A DNA stretch of 64,000 nt from Undaria pinnatifida (taxonomy: Eukaryota > Sar > Phaeophyceae > Laminariales > Alariaceae): positions 6,122,796 through 6,186,795 of the forward strand of contig JABAKD010000028.1 of the NCBI GenBank assembly GCA_012845835.1. The letters are read 5' to 3'. Position 1 is the first letter of the stretch. Each line of letters opens with the position of its first letter. The position numbers were made by a program, and so were the translations under genes. Positions 23,601-29,121 of the stretch are shown piece after piece. A model generated the notes under the pieces. That model made no database searches. It was not told where the DNA came from and saw nothing but the letters and a program-made list of their open reading frames with translations.

Positions 23601-25454
23601 GGTTACAAGTGTCATGTACTGTGTATCACTGCAACTGCAACAGCACCACCACCACCACCACCGCCACCACCACGACCAACACCGCGACTACCAACACCAC
23701 CACCACCATCACCACTAGTTCCAACAATAACTACAACCACGAGTATCACCACACCAACAACAACATCAACCAACAACCACTACAACAACTACTACGCCAC
23801 CGCCACCACCACCACCACCACCATCACCACCACTGCCACCATTACCAACAATAACTACAGCTACCACCACAACCACCAACACCCACAACACCAGCACCAC
23901 CAACCACTACAGCCACCGCCACAACCAACACCACAATACCCTAACCACCAACACCAACAGACAACGGACAACAGCAAAAGCTGCACCGACTTCCCTCACC
24001 CACCCAACACCAGCGTAGAACACTCCATAAACTCCCGGAACTCCGACATGGAGAACTCAAGTATCATCATCTACTTCGGGGAAAAACAGCAACCACCACC
24101 ACCAGCAACAACACCAACAACAGCACCACCTTACCACCAACACGACCAAGAACAACAACAACAACAACAACAACAACTCACCCAACAGCTGAGTGTAGCA
24201 GTGTGTAAACTCTTGGAACTCCGACATGGAGAACAAAAGTTTCATCATCTGCTTCAACGCCTTGAATCCCCAGATGCCCTGCTCCTCCTCTTTCCCCATG
24301 ATCTGCGGCAGGATAATGATTGGTTGGCGTATTCAAGCAAGGAAAGCAAAGCACAACGATGAGTTAAATAATCGGCGGCCAGATTTAAATATCTGCGGCG
24401 GGAATATGATAGGTTGGTGTATCGAAAAAGCGCAACGAATAAATGATCTGCGCCGGGACTATGAATCGCGGGTGTATTGAAGCAAGGCAAGCAAAGCGCT
24501 CGAGTGACAATACGACAGGTCTTACCAATCGCCTAGGATGAGCGGCAAGCAGTTCGAGTACTTTATCACGAGACCACCATTCTGTGCGCGTCGTACATCT
24601 CCGTACGTTGCACTACGGGCACACCCCCTTCCTCGTCAGCTCGGGCTGCTTCGCGTGACCTATACTGTAACCGTCAAAGCTTTTCAACACCTTCCCCGTC
24701 TATACTGTGGTCAAAATAACCCAAAGGGCTCAAGGTCAGCAAGACGCCAATACAACCCGACCCAGCCCAACCCAATCACTCACGCGCTATCGCACACCAA
24801 CCCAACCCAACCCAACCCAACCCAACCCAACCCAACCCAACCCAACCCAACCCACCCCACCCCACCCCACCCCAACCCAACCCGACCCGATCAAGGCCAG
24901 GTACACATCACTGGTATGCATATATCCAACGTGATCGGCAAAAACGAATCCAAGGCCCACGTAATGCCCAACAACGCCCCTCCCCCCCGCCCCCCCCTCC
25001 CCACCAACTCTGCTCCATGAACACTTACAACACTTACGATGCCCCCGTCGCGGCAGTATAGGGATGAGAGGGTCTGATGGTCATACAGACGACGGTCGAA
25101 CATGAAAAATCTAACACCTCCCCTCCCCTCCCCCTTCAGTGAAAACCCGACGTGCTCCGTCCCGACATTAAAGGGGTGAGAGGGTCTACACCATATGTTC
25201 GTACGACTTCGGCTATGCATGAAGTGAGTACACCCTCCCCCCCCCACCCCCCTTCCCCCCCTCCCCATCTCCGCATCTAATTTATTGGTCACCTCTCGGA
25301 AGGCTTCGACCGCGGCCCTCGGGTCCTCCTGCTTCAAGCCCTTGGCGGCGTAGTAGCTGTTCTCGAGGTCCACATCCGTCTCCTCCTCCTCCTCGTCCGA
25401 GTACTCGAAGTCGTACTCTTCCTCTTCCCCGTCGCCCCTATTGCAAAGGATCAC
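921..25454 (-). CDS. CSN2: COP9 signalosome subunit 2, whole gene (11 exons)
   Basis: CSN2 is the PCI-domain scaffold subunit of the COP9 signalosome, the nuclear/cytoplasmic complex that removes NEDD8 from cullins. I assembled it from eleven minus-strand exons (25454-25293, 24302-24182, 23143-23014, 22283-22173, 9145-9017, 8098-8002, 7757-7674, 6843-6697, 5696-5598, 5122-4979, 1118-921). Phases match at every junction and the joined product is 473 aa if the ATG at 25454 is used, against about 440 in animals and plants. Family landmarks appear in order: acidic [50 protein letters not shown]-like [27 protein letters not shown] and a C-terminal winged-helix tail ending [13 protein letters not shown]. 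Ten introns total about 23 kb and are full of repeats; intron 4 holds an hAT gene. All exons are open, so the gene looks functional. The true start is the main uncertainty. The family assignment is from recalled CSN2 sequences. Confidence 0.93.
1325..1391 (-). pseudogene. Copy 2 of the CSN2 exon 11 5' half (intronic)
   Basis: After an intact CACAG acceptor it reads [20 protein letters not shown], clearly parallel to [20 protein letters not shown] in exon 11. It then runs into a homopolymer of C/G. It could compete as an alternative acceptor, although no downstream donor is obvious. Confidence 0.75.
1538..1604 (-). pseudogene. Copy 3 of the CSN2 exon 11 5' half (intronic)
   Basis: Begins (A)NQVDLCQR and then shifts frame relative to exon 11. 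The acceptor AG is replaced (CTGGCCAAC). It is the oldest-looking of three tandem copies, at about 215-270 bp spacing. Confidence 0.7.
2159..2416 (+). mobile_element. MITE bounded by GGGGGTATACCCCC, copy 1
   Basis: Both borders are the palindrome GGGGTATACCCC. The interior matches the element at 3988-4222 in reverse orientation (shared TGGGGGGTACAGAGA, CAATACCG/GTATTGGGG and GCCTT/AGTCAAAA blocks). A TA dinucleotide at the centre of each border fits Tc1/mariner-like TA targeting; that is inference. No coding capacity. Confidence 0.65.
2431..2675. mobile_element. Nested MITE-like insertion in the left arm of an inverted repeat
   Basis: The left arm of the 2159-4222 inverted repeat carries about 245 bp that the right arm lacks (right arm reads straight through near 3975-3985). 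The insert has imperfect terminal inverted repeats of about 25 bp starting CGGAGAT at 2433 and ending ATCTCCG at 2673, with AGGATGAA about 15 bp inside each end. Target duplication unclear. Confidence 0.65.
3141..3340 (+). repeat. GGCACTA-word interspersed repeat, copy 2
   Basis: Starts CCCTCAGTAGTGCCGGTATG and runs to GCACTAGAGGGGGACATGTACTG. The most diverged of the three copies. It sits in the spacer of the large inverted repeat. Confidence 0.6.
3988..4222 (-). mobile_element. MITE bounded by GGGGGTATACCCCC, copy 2
   Basis: Reverse-orientation copy of 2159-2416, with palindromic GGGTATACCC borders at about 3988-4002 and 4207-4220. Confidence 0.65.
4345..4985. repeat. Exon-edge minisatellite with repeated splice donors (CSN2 exon 10)
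   Basis: About 38-42-bp units read, on the minus strand, ...GATCAGGTGTGCGGTCGGTA. That is the last codons of exon 10 plus its donor. The word CAGGTGT occurs about ten times between 4353 and 4984, the last being the functional donor. A third unit type without the donor (GCACAATTGATCAA) alternates, giving a higher-order repeat. At the far end (4356-4398) a longer piece of exon 10 is recognisable (GATCAAATTTTGCCGTCC and CACCGAGGATGA against the exon's GATCAATCTTGCCGTCG and CATCGAGGATGA). Confidence 0.85.
4979..5122 (-). CDS. CSN2: CSN2 exon 10 (PCI/winged helix)
   Basis: Forty-eight codons, [20 protein letters not shown] and on to [10 protein letters not shown], the PCI-domain winged helix (family: VLIKLIKPYTRI-IPFISKELN...LLV-LILD-RIDG-ID). 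Acceptor TTGAAG. The donor GTGTGCGG at 4978 is the last unit of an array whose other units carry the same donor (see 4345-4985). Confidence 0.94.
5598..5696 (-). CDS. CSN2: CSN2 exon 9
   Basis: Thirty-three codons, [20 protein letters not shown] and [13 protein letters not shown]. Acceptor AACAG, donor GTATGC, phase 0. Family: EFEKILK...IMDDPFI...LL--IRTQ. Confidence 0.93.
5760..5800. repeat. Poly-G tract beside a C-tract short element
   Basis: A run of G followed by TACTCACTTG, the reverse complement of the CAAGTGAGTAC-C-tract seen at 845-870 and of the (A)TGAGTACCCC family. Intron 8 of CSN2. Confidence 0.45.
6455..6680 (+). repeat. C-tract short element, two copies
   Basis: TACGGCTATGCATGAAATGAG followed by a C run (6470-6510), and GGGATGCGAGGGTCTATGG...ACTACGGCTATGC...ATGAGTAC followed by C runs (6570-6670). 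The same text recurs at 8578-8650, 8840-8905, 25060-25260 and 62760-62830, mostly inside CSN2 introns. Function unknown. Confidence 0.6.
6697..6843 (-). CDS. CSN2: CSN2 exon 8
   Basis: Forty-nine codons, [20 protein letters not shown] and on to [15 protein letters not shown], equal to LKYLVLANML...[26 protein letters not shown]. Donor GTAATC. The acceptor CAG sits directly beside a run of 45 cytosines (minus strand) that acts as its polypyrimidine tract. Confidence 0.94.
6844..6896 (-). promoter_or_regulatory. Poly-C polypyrimidine tract of the CSN2 exon 8 acceptor
   Basis: On the transcribed strand 45 consecutive C residues (6896-6852), then GCCCCCAG, lead straight into exon 8 at 6843. There is no other pyrimidine tract, so this homopolymer must serve as the 3' splice-site tract. 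Confidence 0.7.
7095..7215. repeat. GACA/AGACAG-rich microsatellite
   Basis: Irregular GACAGACA and AGAGAGG words in CSN2 intron 7. No coding sense. Confidence 0.5.
7400..7610. repeat. CCCATCTATCATCCCCACCC minisatellite
   Basis: Four units beginning CCCATCTATCATCCCCACCC at about 7407, 7467 and 7509, then a decayed CCCCATCCCAC tail. CSN2 intron 7. Confidence 0.75.
7674..7757 (-). CDS. CSN2: CSN2 exon 7
   Basis: Twenty-eight codons: [20 protein letters not shown] then AGDPERLQ. Acceptor TTTTAG, donor GTATGG, phase 0 at both ends. It corresponds to the family block [22 protein letters not shown]. Confidence 0.93.
8002..8098 (-). CDS. CSN2: CSN2 exon 6, GC-type donor
   Basis: Encodes [20 protein letters not shown] and on to [11 protein letters not shown], matching SAIPHP..I.ECGGKMH. 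The donor after CACATGCAG is GCATGT rather than GT. The next exon begins with EREW, which continues the protein in phase 0, so this is a GC-AG intron. Reading through gives a stop after about 14 unrelated residues. Confidence 0.92.
8578..8905 (+). repeat. C-tract short elements in CSN2 intron 5
   Basis: Copies at 8580-8650 (ACGACTACGGCTGTGCATGA then ATGAGTAC and 30 or more C) and 8840-8905 (TCTTAAGACTACGGCTACG then AAATGAGTATACC). Between them are CCA-rich microsatellites. Confidence 0.55.
9017..9145 (-). CDS. CSN2: CSN2 exon 5
   Basis: Encodes [20 protein letters not shown] followed by [20 protein letters not shown], equivalent to the family SCQ-DDG-DD-KKGTQLLE-YALEIQMY segment. No long reading frame marks this exon; it was found by looking for the missing segment. 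The acceptor is ATAAAG and the donor GTGACG, and phase 2 on both sides joins exactly to exons 4 and 6. Confidence 0.92.
9553..9719. repeat. (CGAA)n microsatellite, about 165 bp
   Basis: Almost pure tetranucleotide CGAA repeat in intron 4 of CSN2. It creates long artefactual frames on both strands (SFVRSFVR or NERTNERT). Confidence 0.97.
10310..10715 (+). repeat. GGCGGTA core-word array, left
   Basis: The word GGCGGTA recurs about every 20-40 bases within a fixed spacer text (TAATGCAACAC, TTTTTC, AACGACTTTGACGGAAGC, AAAACCAAAATATG). Two units of about 95 bp are nearly identical (10370-10465 and 10465-10560). The same spacer text occurs with altered core words at 18650-18800 and 20215-20340. 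Confidence 0.8.
10940..11062. repeat. Short perfect hairpins (CCAGTACA and CCGGAGGCGCCTCCGG)
   Basis: AGCCAGTACA-GTA-TGTACTGGCT at 10941-10963 is a 10-bp hairpin with a 3-nt loop. CCGGAGGCGCCTCCGG at 11047-11062 is a 16-bp perfect palindrome. Related CCAGTACAGTAGTACTG units occur at 12668-12735. Confidence 0.75.
11100..12660. other. No gene recognised; decayed repeat DNA in CSN2 intron 4
   Basis: Short frames only. A minus-strand frame at 11896-11618 and a small CPFC...H motif frame near 11440 look like fragments, but neither matches a family I know. One terminal-repeat-like segment, 12303-12355, matches the inverted pair at 16249 and 16770. Confidence 0.4.
12668..12735. repeat. CCAGTACAGTAGTACTG 18-bp tandem hairpin repeat
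   Basis: Three units of GCCAGTACAGTAGTACT plus a terminal CCAGTACATACTGG. Each unit is self-complementary. Confidence 0.85.
12768..12826. repeat. Telomere-like TAACCCTAACC duplicate
   Basis: Two direct copies of a 27-29-bp unit: TAACCCTAACCTTCCAAAGG followed by TTACCTT. The telomere-like word is embedded in a hairpin (CCTTCCAAAGG is not pure telomeric repeat). Confidence 0.8.
13248..14520 (-). CDS. hAT transposase exon 4 with dimerisation domain
   Basis: Acceptor ATCAAAG at 14522-14521. Contains [20 protein letters not shown] (hAT RWNSTYDMLER motif), the [10 protein letters not shown] tryptophan and [20 protein letters not shown] then [20 protein letters not shown], the typical C-terminal hAT block with the catalytic E. 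Ends MSVGLML, stop. Confidence 0.9.
13248..18224 (-). CDS. hAT-family transposase, four exons, 880 aa, apparently intact
   Basis: DNA transposase nested in intron 4 of CSN2 and on the same strand. Exons 18224-17705, 16042-15549, 15273-14918 and 14520-13248 join with matching phases to 2643 nt, exactly 881 codons. In order: serine/alanine-rich N-terminus; BED-type zinc finger with C108, C118, H142, H147; a helical region; RNase-H-like core with first D in GAQLDRT (D289) and second D in [12 protein letters not shown] (D364), followed by [12 protein letters not shown] at 487-488 (STIRWTSQF); an alanine/proline insert with a basic KRKK stretch; and the C-terminal dimerisation block with E805 in SCHGERNFS. 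These are the hAT D-D-E positions by family analogy. Start chosen at the ATG at 18224, which has A at -3 and is also conserved in the truncated 5' copies downstream. Terminal inverted repeats and target duplication not found. Confidence 0.9.
14918..15273 (-). CDS. hAT transposase exon 3
   Basis: Acceptor ATTCGCAG, donor GTGATT. Contains [20 protein letters not shown], the second catalytic D, and [15 protein letters not shown], equivalent to the hAT CxxHxLNL element. Confidence 0.9.
15549..16042 (-). CDS. hAT transposase exon 2
   Basis: Acceptor TATCACAG, donor GTGAGG, phase 1 to 0. Contains [20 protein letters not shown] (target of the conserved hAT helix), [20 protein letters not shown] with the first catalytic D, and the [12 protein letters not shown] motif matching hAT HTAENI. 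Confidence 0.88.
16245..16775. mobile_element. Terminal-inverted-repeat element in hAT intron 1
   Basis: The segment around 16245-16305 (GAGTTCGACGAATTTAGAG, TCGATACTCATCGTTGCAAG) is an inverted copy of 16710-16775 (CTTGCAAAGATGAGTATCGA, TAAATGTGCCGAACTCACAG), about 65 bp at roughly 85%. The interior is AT-rich without coding sense. A single related end is at 12303-12355. Confidence 0.7.
16776..17640. other. AT-rich intron sequence, no gene
   Basis: Rest of hAT intron 1. Contains an imperfect hairpin CTACTGCTGTAT...ATACAGCAGTAG (about 17221-17258) and GTACCAGGTAC / GTAGTAC words. Nothing coding seen. Confidence 0.6.
17705..18224 (-). CDS. hAT transposase exon 1 (BED finger)
   Basis: Encodes [18 protein letters not shown]... 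and the zinc finger [19 protein letters not shown]...[12 protein letters not shown]. It ends AAAAI at donor GTGAGG (17704). The frame also runs upstream to an ATG at 18464, but that part is low-complexity and not conserved. Confidence 0.85.
18390..19130 (+). repeat. Core-word array following hAT 5' end copy 1
   Basis: The first part uses TTCGGGCGGTATCGAG/GGCGGTA words, then GCCGGTA/GACGGTA (18650-18810, with spacer text parallel to 10330-10560), then GCCGGGA with nearly exact 60-bp units at 18955-19125 (CGGGAACGCAACATGCCGGG, CGGCGGTACCCGGTACAGCA). The core word changes while the spacer AACGCAACA/AATGCAACA remains. Confidence 0.8.
19190..19350 (-). pseudogene. Truncated hAT 5' end, copy 2
   Basis: Matches the region around the hAT start: AGCGCTCATTGTTCTGCTGG is shared exactly, including the ATG, with GTGTGGGCAGGTG further upstream. 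Only the first codons and leader are present; no BED finger. Confidence 0.8.
19600..20345 (+). repeat. Core-word array following hAT 5' end copy 2
   Basis: GCCGGTA and GCCGGGA words (19600-20150), then GACGGTA words (20210-20340) with the familiar spacer text GACGGAAACGGTAAAACTAA and TAATGCAACAC. Confidence 0.75.
20417..20735. repeat. About 102-bp tandem repeat, three units
   Basis: GCGGGCAATAAGCTACTTCT starts units at about 20418, 20519 and 20621; a partial fourth lacks AATAAG. The units are almost identical, so recent. Confidence 0.95.
20752..20850. repeat. 21-bp tandem repeat encoding DEAAGGT
   Basis: GAAGCAGCAGGCGGGACTGAC four times plus a partial unit. The reading frame is kept because 21 is a multiple of 3. 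It aligns with the alanine/serine-rich stretch of the hAT N-terminus (reverse strand), so it is probably a copy of that region expanded by slippage. Confidence 0.9.
20850..21000 (-). pseudogene. Truncated hAT 5' end, copy 3
   Basis: GCACCGCTCATACTTCAGCTGG...GGCGTGATGTGGTGTGCGTGTGG parallels the leader and start region of the hAT gene (GCGCTCATTGTTCTGCTGG...GGCGTGGTGTAGGCACGTGTG). Diverged and without the finger. Confidence 0.65.
21100..21660 (+). repeat. Core-word array following hAT 5' end copy 3
   Basis: GGCGGTA (21110-21165), GACGGTA (21200-21260) and GGCGGTA again (21265-21650), with spacer AATGCAATACGGCGG and GGCGGAGGCGGAAAAACCAA repeated near 21400-21520 and 21530-21620. Confidence 0.75.
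22173..22283 (-). CDS. CSN2: CSN2 exon 4
   Basis: Encodes [20 protein letters not shown] and on to IIKELL. The (K)NDRLWFKT-K-LGKL block is the strongest CSN2 signature. The acceptor is CCTCAAG; the donor GTGATT starts at 22172 and opens the 13-kb intron 4. Confidence 0.94.
23014..23143 (-). CDS. CSN2: CSN2 exon 3
   Basis: Acceptor CTGGCAG, donor GTGAGA. Encodes [20 protein letters not shown] and on to FYEQTLDTL. This corresponds to the conserved SAVTRNYSEK...ILDY...FYETTL block of the helical repeats. Enters in phase 1 and leaves in phase 2, matching its neighbours. Confidence 0.93.
23640..23960. repeat. ACC/AAC-rich microsatellite field
   Basis: Irregular CCACCACC and CAACAACA runs in CSN2 intron 2. 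No coding sense. Confidence 0.7.
24006..24075 (-). pseudogene. Copy of the CSN2 exon 2 3' half (intronic)
   Basis: Minus-strand reading [13 protein letters not shown]...LVLG against exon 2 [19 protein letters not shown]. The 20-base word AACTCCGACATGGAGAAC is shared. The donor equivalent is TTGGGTGGGTG. Separated from the real exon by an AAC/ACC microsatellite. Confidence 0.85.
24182..24302 (-). CDS. CSN2: CSN2 exon 2
   Basis: The acceptor CAG precedes ATC at 24302; the donor GTGAGT starts at 24181, leaving phase 1. It encodes [18 protein letters not shown] and on to HCYTQLL, which aligns without gaps to the family WGFKALKQ region. The 3' half of this exon is copied about 170 bp downstream in the intron (see 24006-24075). 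Confidence 0.93.
24798..24890. repeat. (CCCAA)n / (CCCCA)n microsatellite
   Basis: About ten CCCAA units followed by CCCCA and again CCCAA. CSN2 intron 1. Confidence 0.95.
25040..25275 (+). repeat. C-tract short elements in CSN2 intron 1, two copies
   Basis: GGGATGAGAGGGTCTGATGG...CAGACGACGGTCGAACATGA with a C-rich tail, then GGGGTGAGAGGGTCTACACC...CGGCTATGCATGAAGTGAGT with a C-rich tail. Same family as 6455-6680. Confidence 0.65.
25293..25454 (-). CDS. CSN2: CSN2 exon 1 (N-terminal acidic segment)
   Basis: Encodes the acidic N-terminus ([20 protein letters not shown]) and the first helix, ending ...AAVEAFRE at donor GTGACC (25292). Two starts are possible. One is the ATG at 25454 ([10 protein letters not shown]). 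The other is an upstream exon spliced to the TAG acceptor at 25439-25438, giving an exon 25293-25437 that enters with two bases of a codon. CSN2 orthologues start only about 10-15 residues before this point, so either fits. Confidence 0.85.
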
Positions 25455-25589
25455 ATATATGTATGAACTGTGTGAACTGTATGAACCGTATGAGAGTGTG
25501 AAAAGTGTGAAGCATGGAGCTTATGAAGCCTACGAGATGTGTGAAACGCGCGACACGTTTGCCTTAAAAGTCGCCGAAGGGGCCGATGG

Positions 25590-26470
25590 TTAATTACTGA
25601 GTAATGAAGGTTGAGTGATTACCGTGATGGTTGGGTGTTACATGTTAAATATTGAGTACTGGGTCTGAGTGTTGAGTCTTGAGGGGTGAGAGTTGAGCGT
25701 TTTTTGTGGATGTTGAGTATTGGGTATTGAGCATTGAGTGCTGATTATTGAGTGTTGAGTATTGAGTGCGAGTGTTGAGTGAGTAGATGGAGCGTTGAAG
25801 TGTTGAGTATCATGAGTGCTTCATATGATTGTCGAGTGTTAAATGTTGAGTGTTAAGTGTTGGGTCTGAGTATTGAGTGCGAGTGTTGAGCGTTGATTGT
25901 ATACGTTGAGCATTGAGTATTAGGTGTTGAGTATTCAGCGCTGAGAATGAATGCTGAGTATCGAGCGTTGAGTGCGAGTGTTGAGTGTTGAGTATTGATT
26001 GCTGAGCGTTGGGCGTTGAGTGTTGAGCGTTGAGTGCTGGGTGTTGAGTTGAGTAATGCGCGTTGAGTGCTGAGTGGTGGGTTGAGTGTTGAGTATTGGG
26101 TGTTGAGTGAGAGTGTTGAGTATCGAGTACTGAGAATGGGTGTCGAGCATATGTGTCGAGTGTTGGACGTTGACTGAGTGTTGAGAGAGAGTTGAGTGCG
26201 AGTGTTGAGTGTCGGCTGTGAGTGCTGAGTGCAAGCGTTGAGTGTTAGGAGTGAGTCATCGTTGTTGTTCTCACATTACCTCGCAAAAGCAAATGTCCGT
26301 GGGTGTTGAGTGACAAGCATAGTGTTGATAGTTGAGTGTTGAGTGTTGAGCTTTGAGCGTTGAGTGTTGAGTGTCGCTCTTGTTGGGTTGACCGCTCATT
26401 CGTGTTCATTTTCATGCCACCGAAGGGACCAATGATTGATTGATTTGACGAGTGCTGAGTGTGCTGAATG
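25590..26470. repeat. GTTGAGT-type minisatellite, about 880 bp
   Basis: Diverged units of GTTGAGTATTGAGTGCGAGT, 6-14 bases each, just upstream of CSN2 exon 1. A GTTGTTGTTCTCACATTAC insertion lies at 26262-26280. Long frames across it are repeat artefacts. Confidence 0.9.
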
Positions 26471-26479
26471 TTGAGCGGT

Positions 26480-28600
26480 TCTGCCCGAGGGCCCGCAAAA
26501 GTCTCGGTGCTGCCCGTCAGCGCAGGCGTCGAGAACCGCACCCGTTGATAGGGGAGACGTCGGCGGCGCCGGGGGTCTCATTTGCTGCTCGCCTTAGTCA
26601 TTTGGCCATTGTCCACGCATCCCTTTCGAGAGACGGAACATCTTTCCTAATCCTAATAGCCACCTCCGACACTCAGGTGCTCAGTGTGTTTCGGATGGGG
26701 GAGGAGTAATAATCCTGTCGTGCATGGCGGTGGAGGGGGGGAAGGGGGGCACGATTGACGTCCCCAGCTTGCCGAAAAAGAAATGGCCCACTCGCGTTAT
26801 TTGCCCCTCTGAGTTTTGCTGCCTAAAGCAAAAGCAAAAGGTTAGCACCTGCCAGACTCGCCTTATCGTTACATGGCGACAAAAAGCAGGTTTTGCGGTC
26901 GGTCGCAAGTCGCGAGGCAAAAGGGTAAACCACGGGTGCTGCTGTTTGGTACACTCCGCTACAGGTACTCAAGTCTATGGGTGGGTCTGGATAGTTTGGG
27001 AGGTGAAGCGTGAGAGTCCCCAGCTTGTCATGTCCCCGGGGATACAGACTCCCGCTACCTCGCATCAGGGTTTCGAAACCTCTGCTGCTGTCTAGAAGTC
27101 TGTGCATGCTCGTACGAGGCGCAGTACGAGTAGTATGATACCGGTAGCATGTTCACGAGCGATGCAATCAACAGCAGCACCAGCAGCAGACATCAGCAGC
27201 AGCAGCAGCAGCAGCAGACAGCAGCAGCAAGTAGCAACATCACCTGACTTACGGAAACATAACTATCACACAGGTATTTTTTTCGGATTTGTTCGTTTGT
27301 GCCCCAGGCAAAACCTGCGCCCGTTAATTCAAGGGTATGGTCTTCTTCATGGAGGAGATGATCCACAAGCAGTGGTCACCGATAGTAGCATGTCTCTAAC
27401 TTGGCGGGACTCACATTGTTGGTAGGTGCTGCGAGAAGAGTGTGATGAGTCGAAGACTCAAAACGAGATGTACACAATTGAAGGGTTTCCACATAAAAAA
27501 ACGATGTCTCTCGACACCGGGAGGCAGGGGTAATATCGCGGCCCTCAGCTGCTGGTCTTGTGGCGTATTCCAGTGTTCCTGCTTGAGTGCCTTGTCGTAC
27601 GAGGGCTTTCCTGACCATGTCGGCCATTCTGCGAAGAGCACGACCCCTTTCGTGGATGAAAACGGTGGAGCGGCGAGCAGCTTTGCTCCCGGCACCGACA
27701 CAAACGGCACGTCCTTTCGGGTGAGTTGTTGCTCGGCTTTCACAGCAGTTATACCCTGTACCTGGTGTGTAGCTGCTCCCCTCTGATCACGAGGCGAGGA
27801 TGCACTGCTTCTACCTTCTACGGCTGTAGCATACCTGGTACATGACAGGCTTCGTTTGCAATCCTAGTACGCGTGGCCTACGGCCTAGGTTGTTGTTTAA
27901 CCGCAGACCACTAGTGTCGCTGAAAATGACACAAATCTGCTCTCTCGTATTGCTGGTACATCCATTGAGCATTGGCAAATGTCATGTACGGTGCGAGTAC
28001 GTCGATATTTAGAGACTAAGCCGGCTCCTCCAGACAAACGTCACGAGTGAACTTAGCAAGGTATCATCTCGCAATCGTGGAATCAAACGCAGATACAAAT
28101 TGGTTTCGCAATACTGGAAGAAGAGAGGTGATATAAGGCAGCCCAAGAGACAGCAGTCTCCAGGAGAACGAAGCCTCTGGGAACCTGCTACGAAGTGAAA
28201 AAGGGGGAGGAGCAACAGAAGTCGGCCATCCCCCCTCCCAGCTTGAATGTTCGTCTCGTAAACTGGTATGATAAGACGCCCCTTAGTATCCATAAACAAC
28301 ATCTATCATGCCATTGGCATCCCTGTTGCTACCCCCCACGATCATCTTGCGCGATGTTCGCAGGAGGGTGATACTCTGGGGTGAGAGTCCAACCCAATAA
28401 TTGCATAATGGACAGACGCTTTATCAGTTTTCATGTGGGTACCATGTCCCCGGGTCCTACGCGCCCACGAATATAGTCGAAACCCCAGCACCTCTCAGAA
28501 CCTCAGAATGTTCCGATAGAGTTCCTTGGGTATGTTTCACGGTATCTAATCATCTAGACGGGACGGACGAAAATGTTGTGAGTTATTTGGCGAGAAAATA
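26480..28600. other. Intergenic region, no gene recognised
   Basis: Lies between the divergent CSN2 and bL9 genes and may hold promoters and a CSN2 leader exon. Frames at 27411-27786 are open on both strands and end near a GTGAGT, but match nothing I recognise. A (CAG)n run lies at 27186-27232. Confidence 0.4.
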
Positions 28601-28611
28601 AAACCAAGACT

Positions 28612-28885
28612 GGACGGGATGGGACGGTACAAATGGGGATTCATATCGTTGACCGGACGGGACGGGACGGGACGAGACCGCGGGTGCACAATTTTTCATC
28701 GGAACAGAACGGTAAACACAATGGTTTGGTTTTTCACGACGGGACCGAACGGAAAGTATACTTTTTCACGACGGGACGGGACGGTAAATATAATTTTTCA
28801 CGACGGTACGGGACGGTAACTATAATTTTGCACGACGGGACGGGGCCGTAAATATACTTTTTTCTCCCCGGGTCGGAACGGTAAA
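28612..28885 (+). repeat. ACGGGACGGTAA core-word array
   Basis: Five to six units such as TTTTTCACGACGGGACGGG then ACGGTAAATATAA. It has the same layout as the GGCGGTA arrays (core word, T-rich spacer, TAA) but another core. About 100 bp upstream of the bL9 candidate 5' exon. Confidence 0.8.
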
Positions 28886-29008
28886 AATGATGGTCACGCC
28901 GCATACGGAACCAAAAGCGGAGTAACCTACAGTTAACTTGCAGTATGCTTGCGAGAGGATGAATTTGAGGTGATTGTTCCTTGCTCCTTGATCGTGTAGT
29001 ACAAGAAT

Positions 29009-29121
29009 ATGTGTGCGTGTTGTTTGTGGACCGGTGGTTTCTCGTTCGCGTCGGGGACGGGGCCGAGTTTGATCAGGGACAAGCAGGTGGTGTCATTGCT
29101 CAGACGAATTCGAGATACAAG
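29009..29121 (+). CDS. MRPL9: bL9 candidate 5' exon (targeting peptide)
   Basis: Frame MCACCLWTGGFSFASGTGPS...SLLRRIRDTR ends at AAG|GTCCGT in phase 2, which is what exon 30020-30179 requires, giving ...RIRDTRTVKVILTED. Arginine-rich and free of acidic runs near its end, as in a presequence. A second donor in phase 2 lies at about 29135. This is inference only. Confidence 0.35.

Noticed and set aside
27411..27786. Possible exon(s), either strand, ending near GTGAGT at 27721
   Set aside because: The frame is open on both strands but matches nothing known, and its phase does not fit the bL9 N-domain exon.
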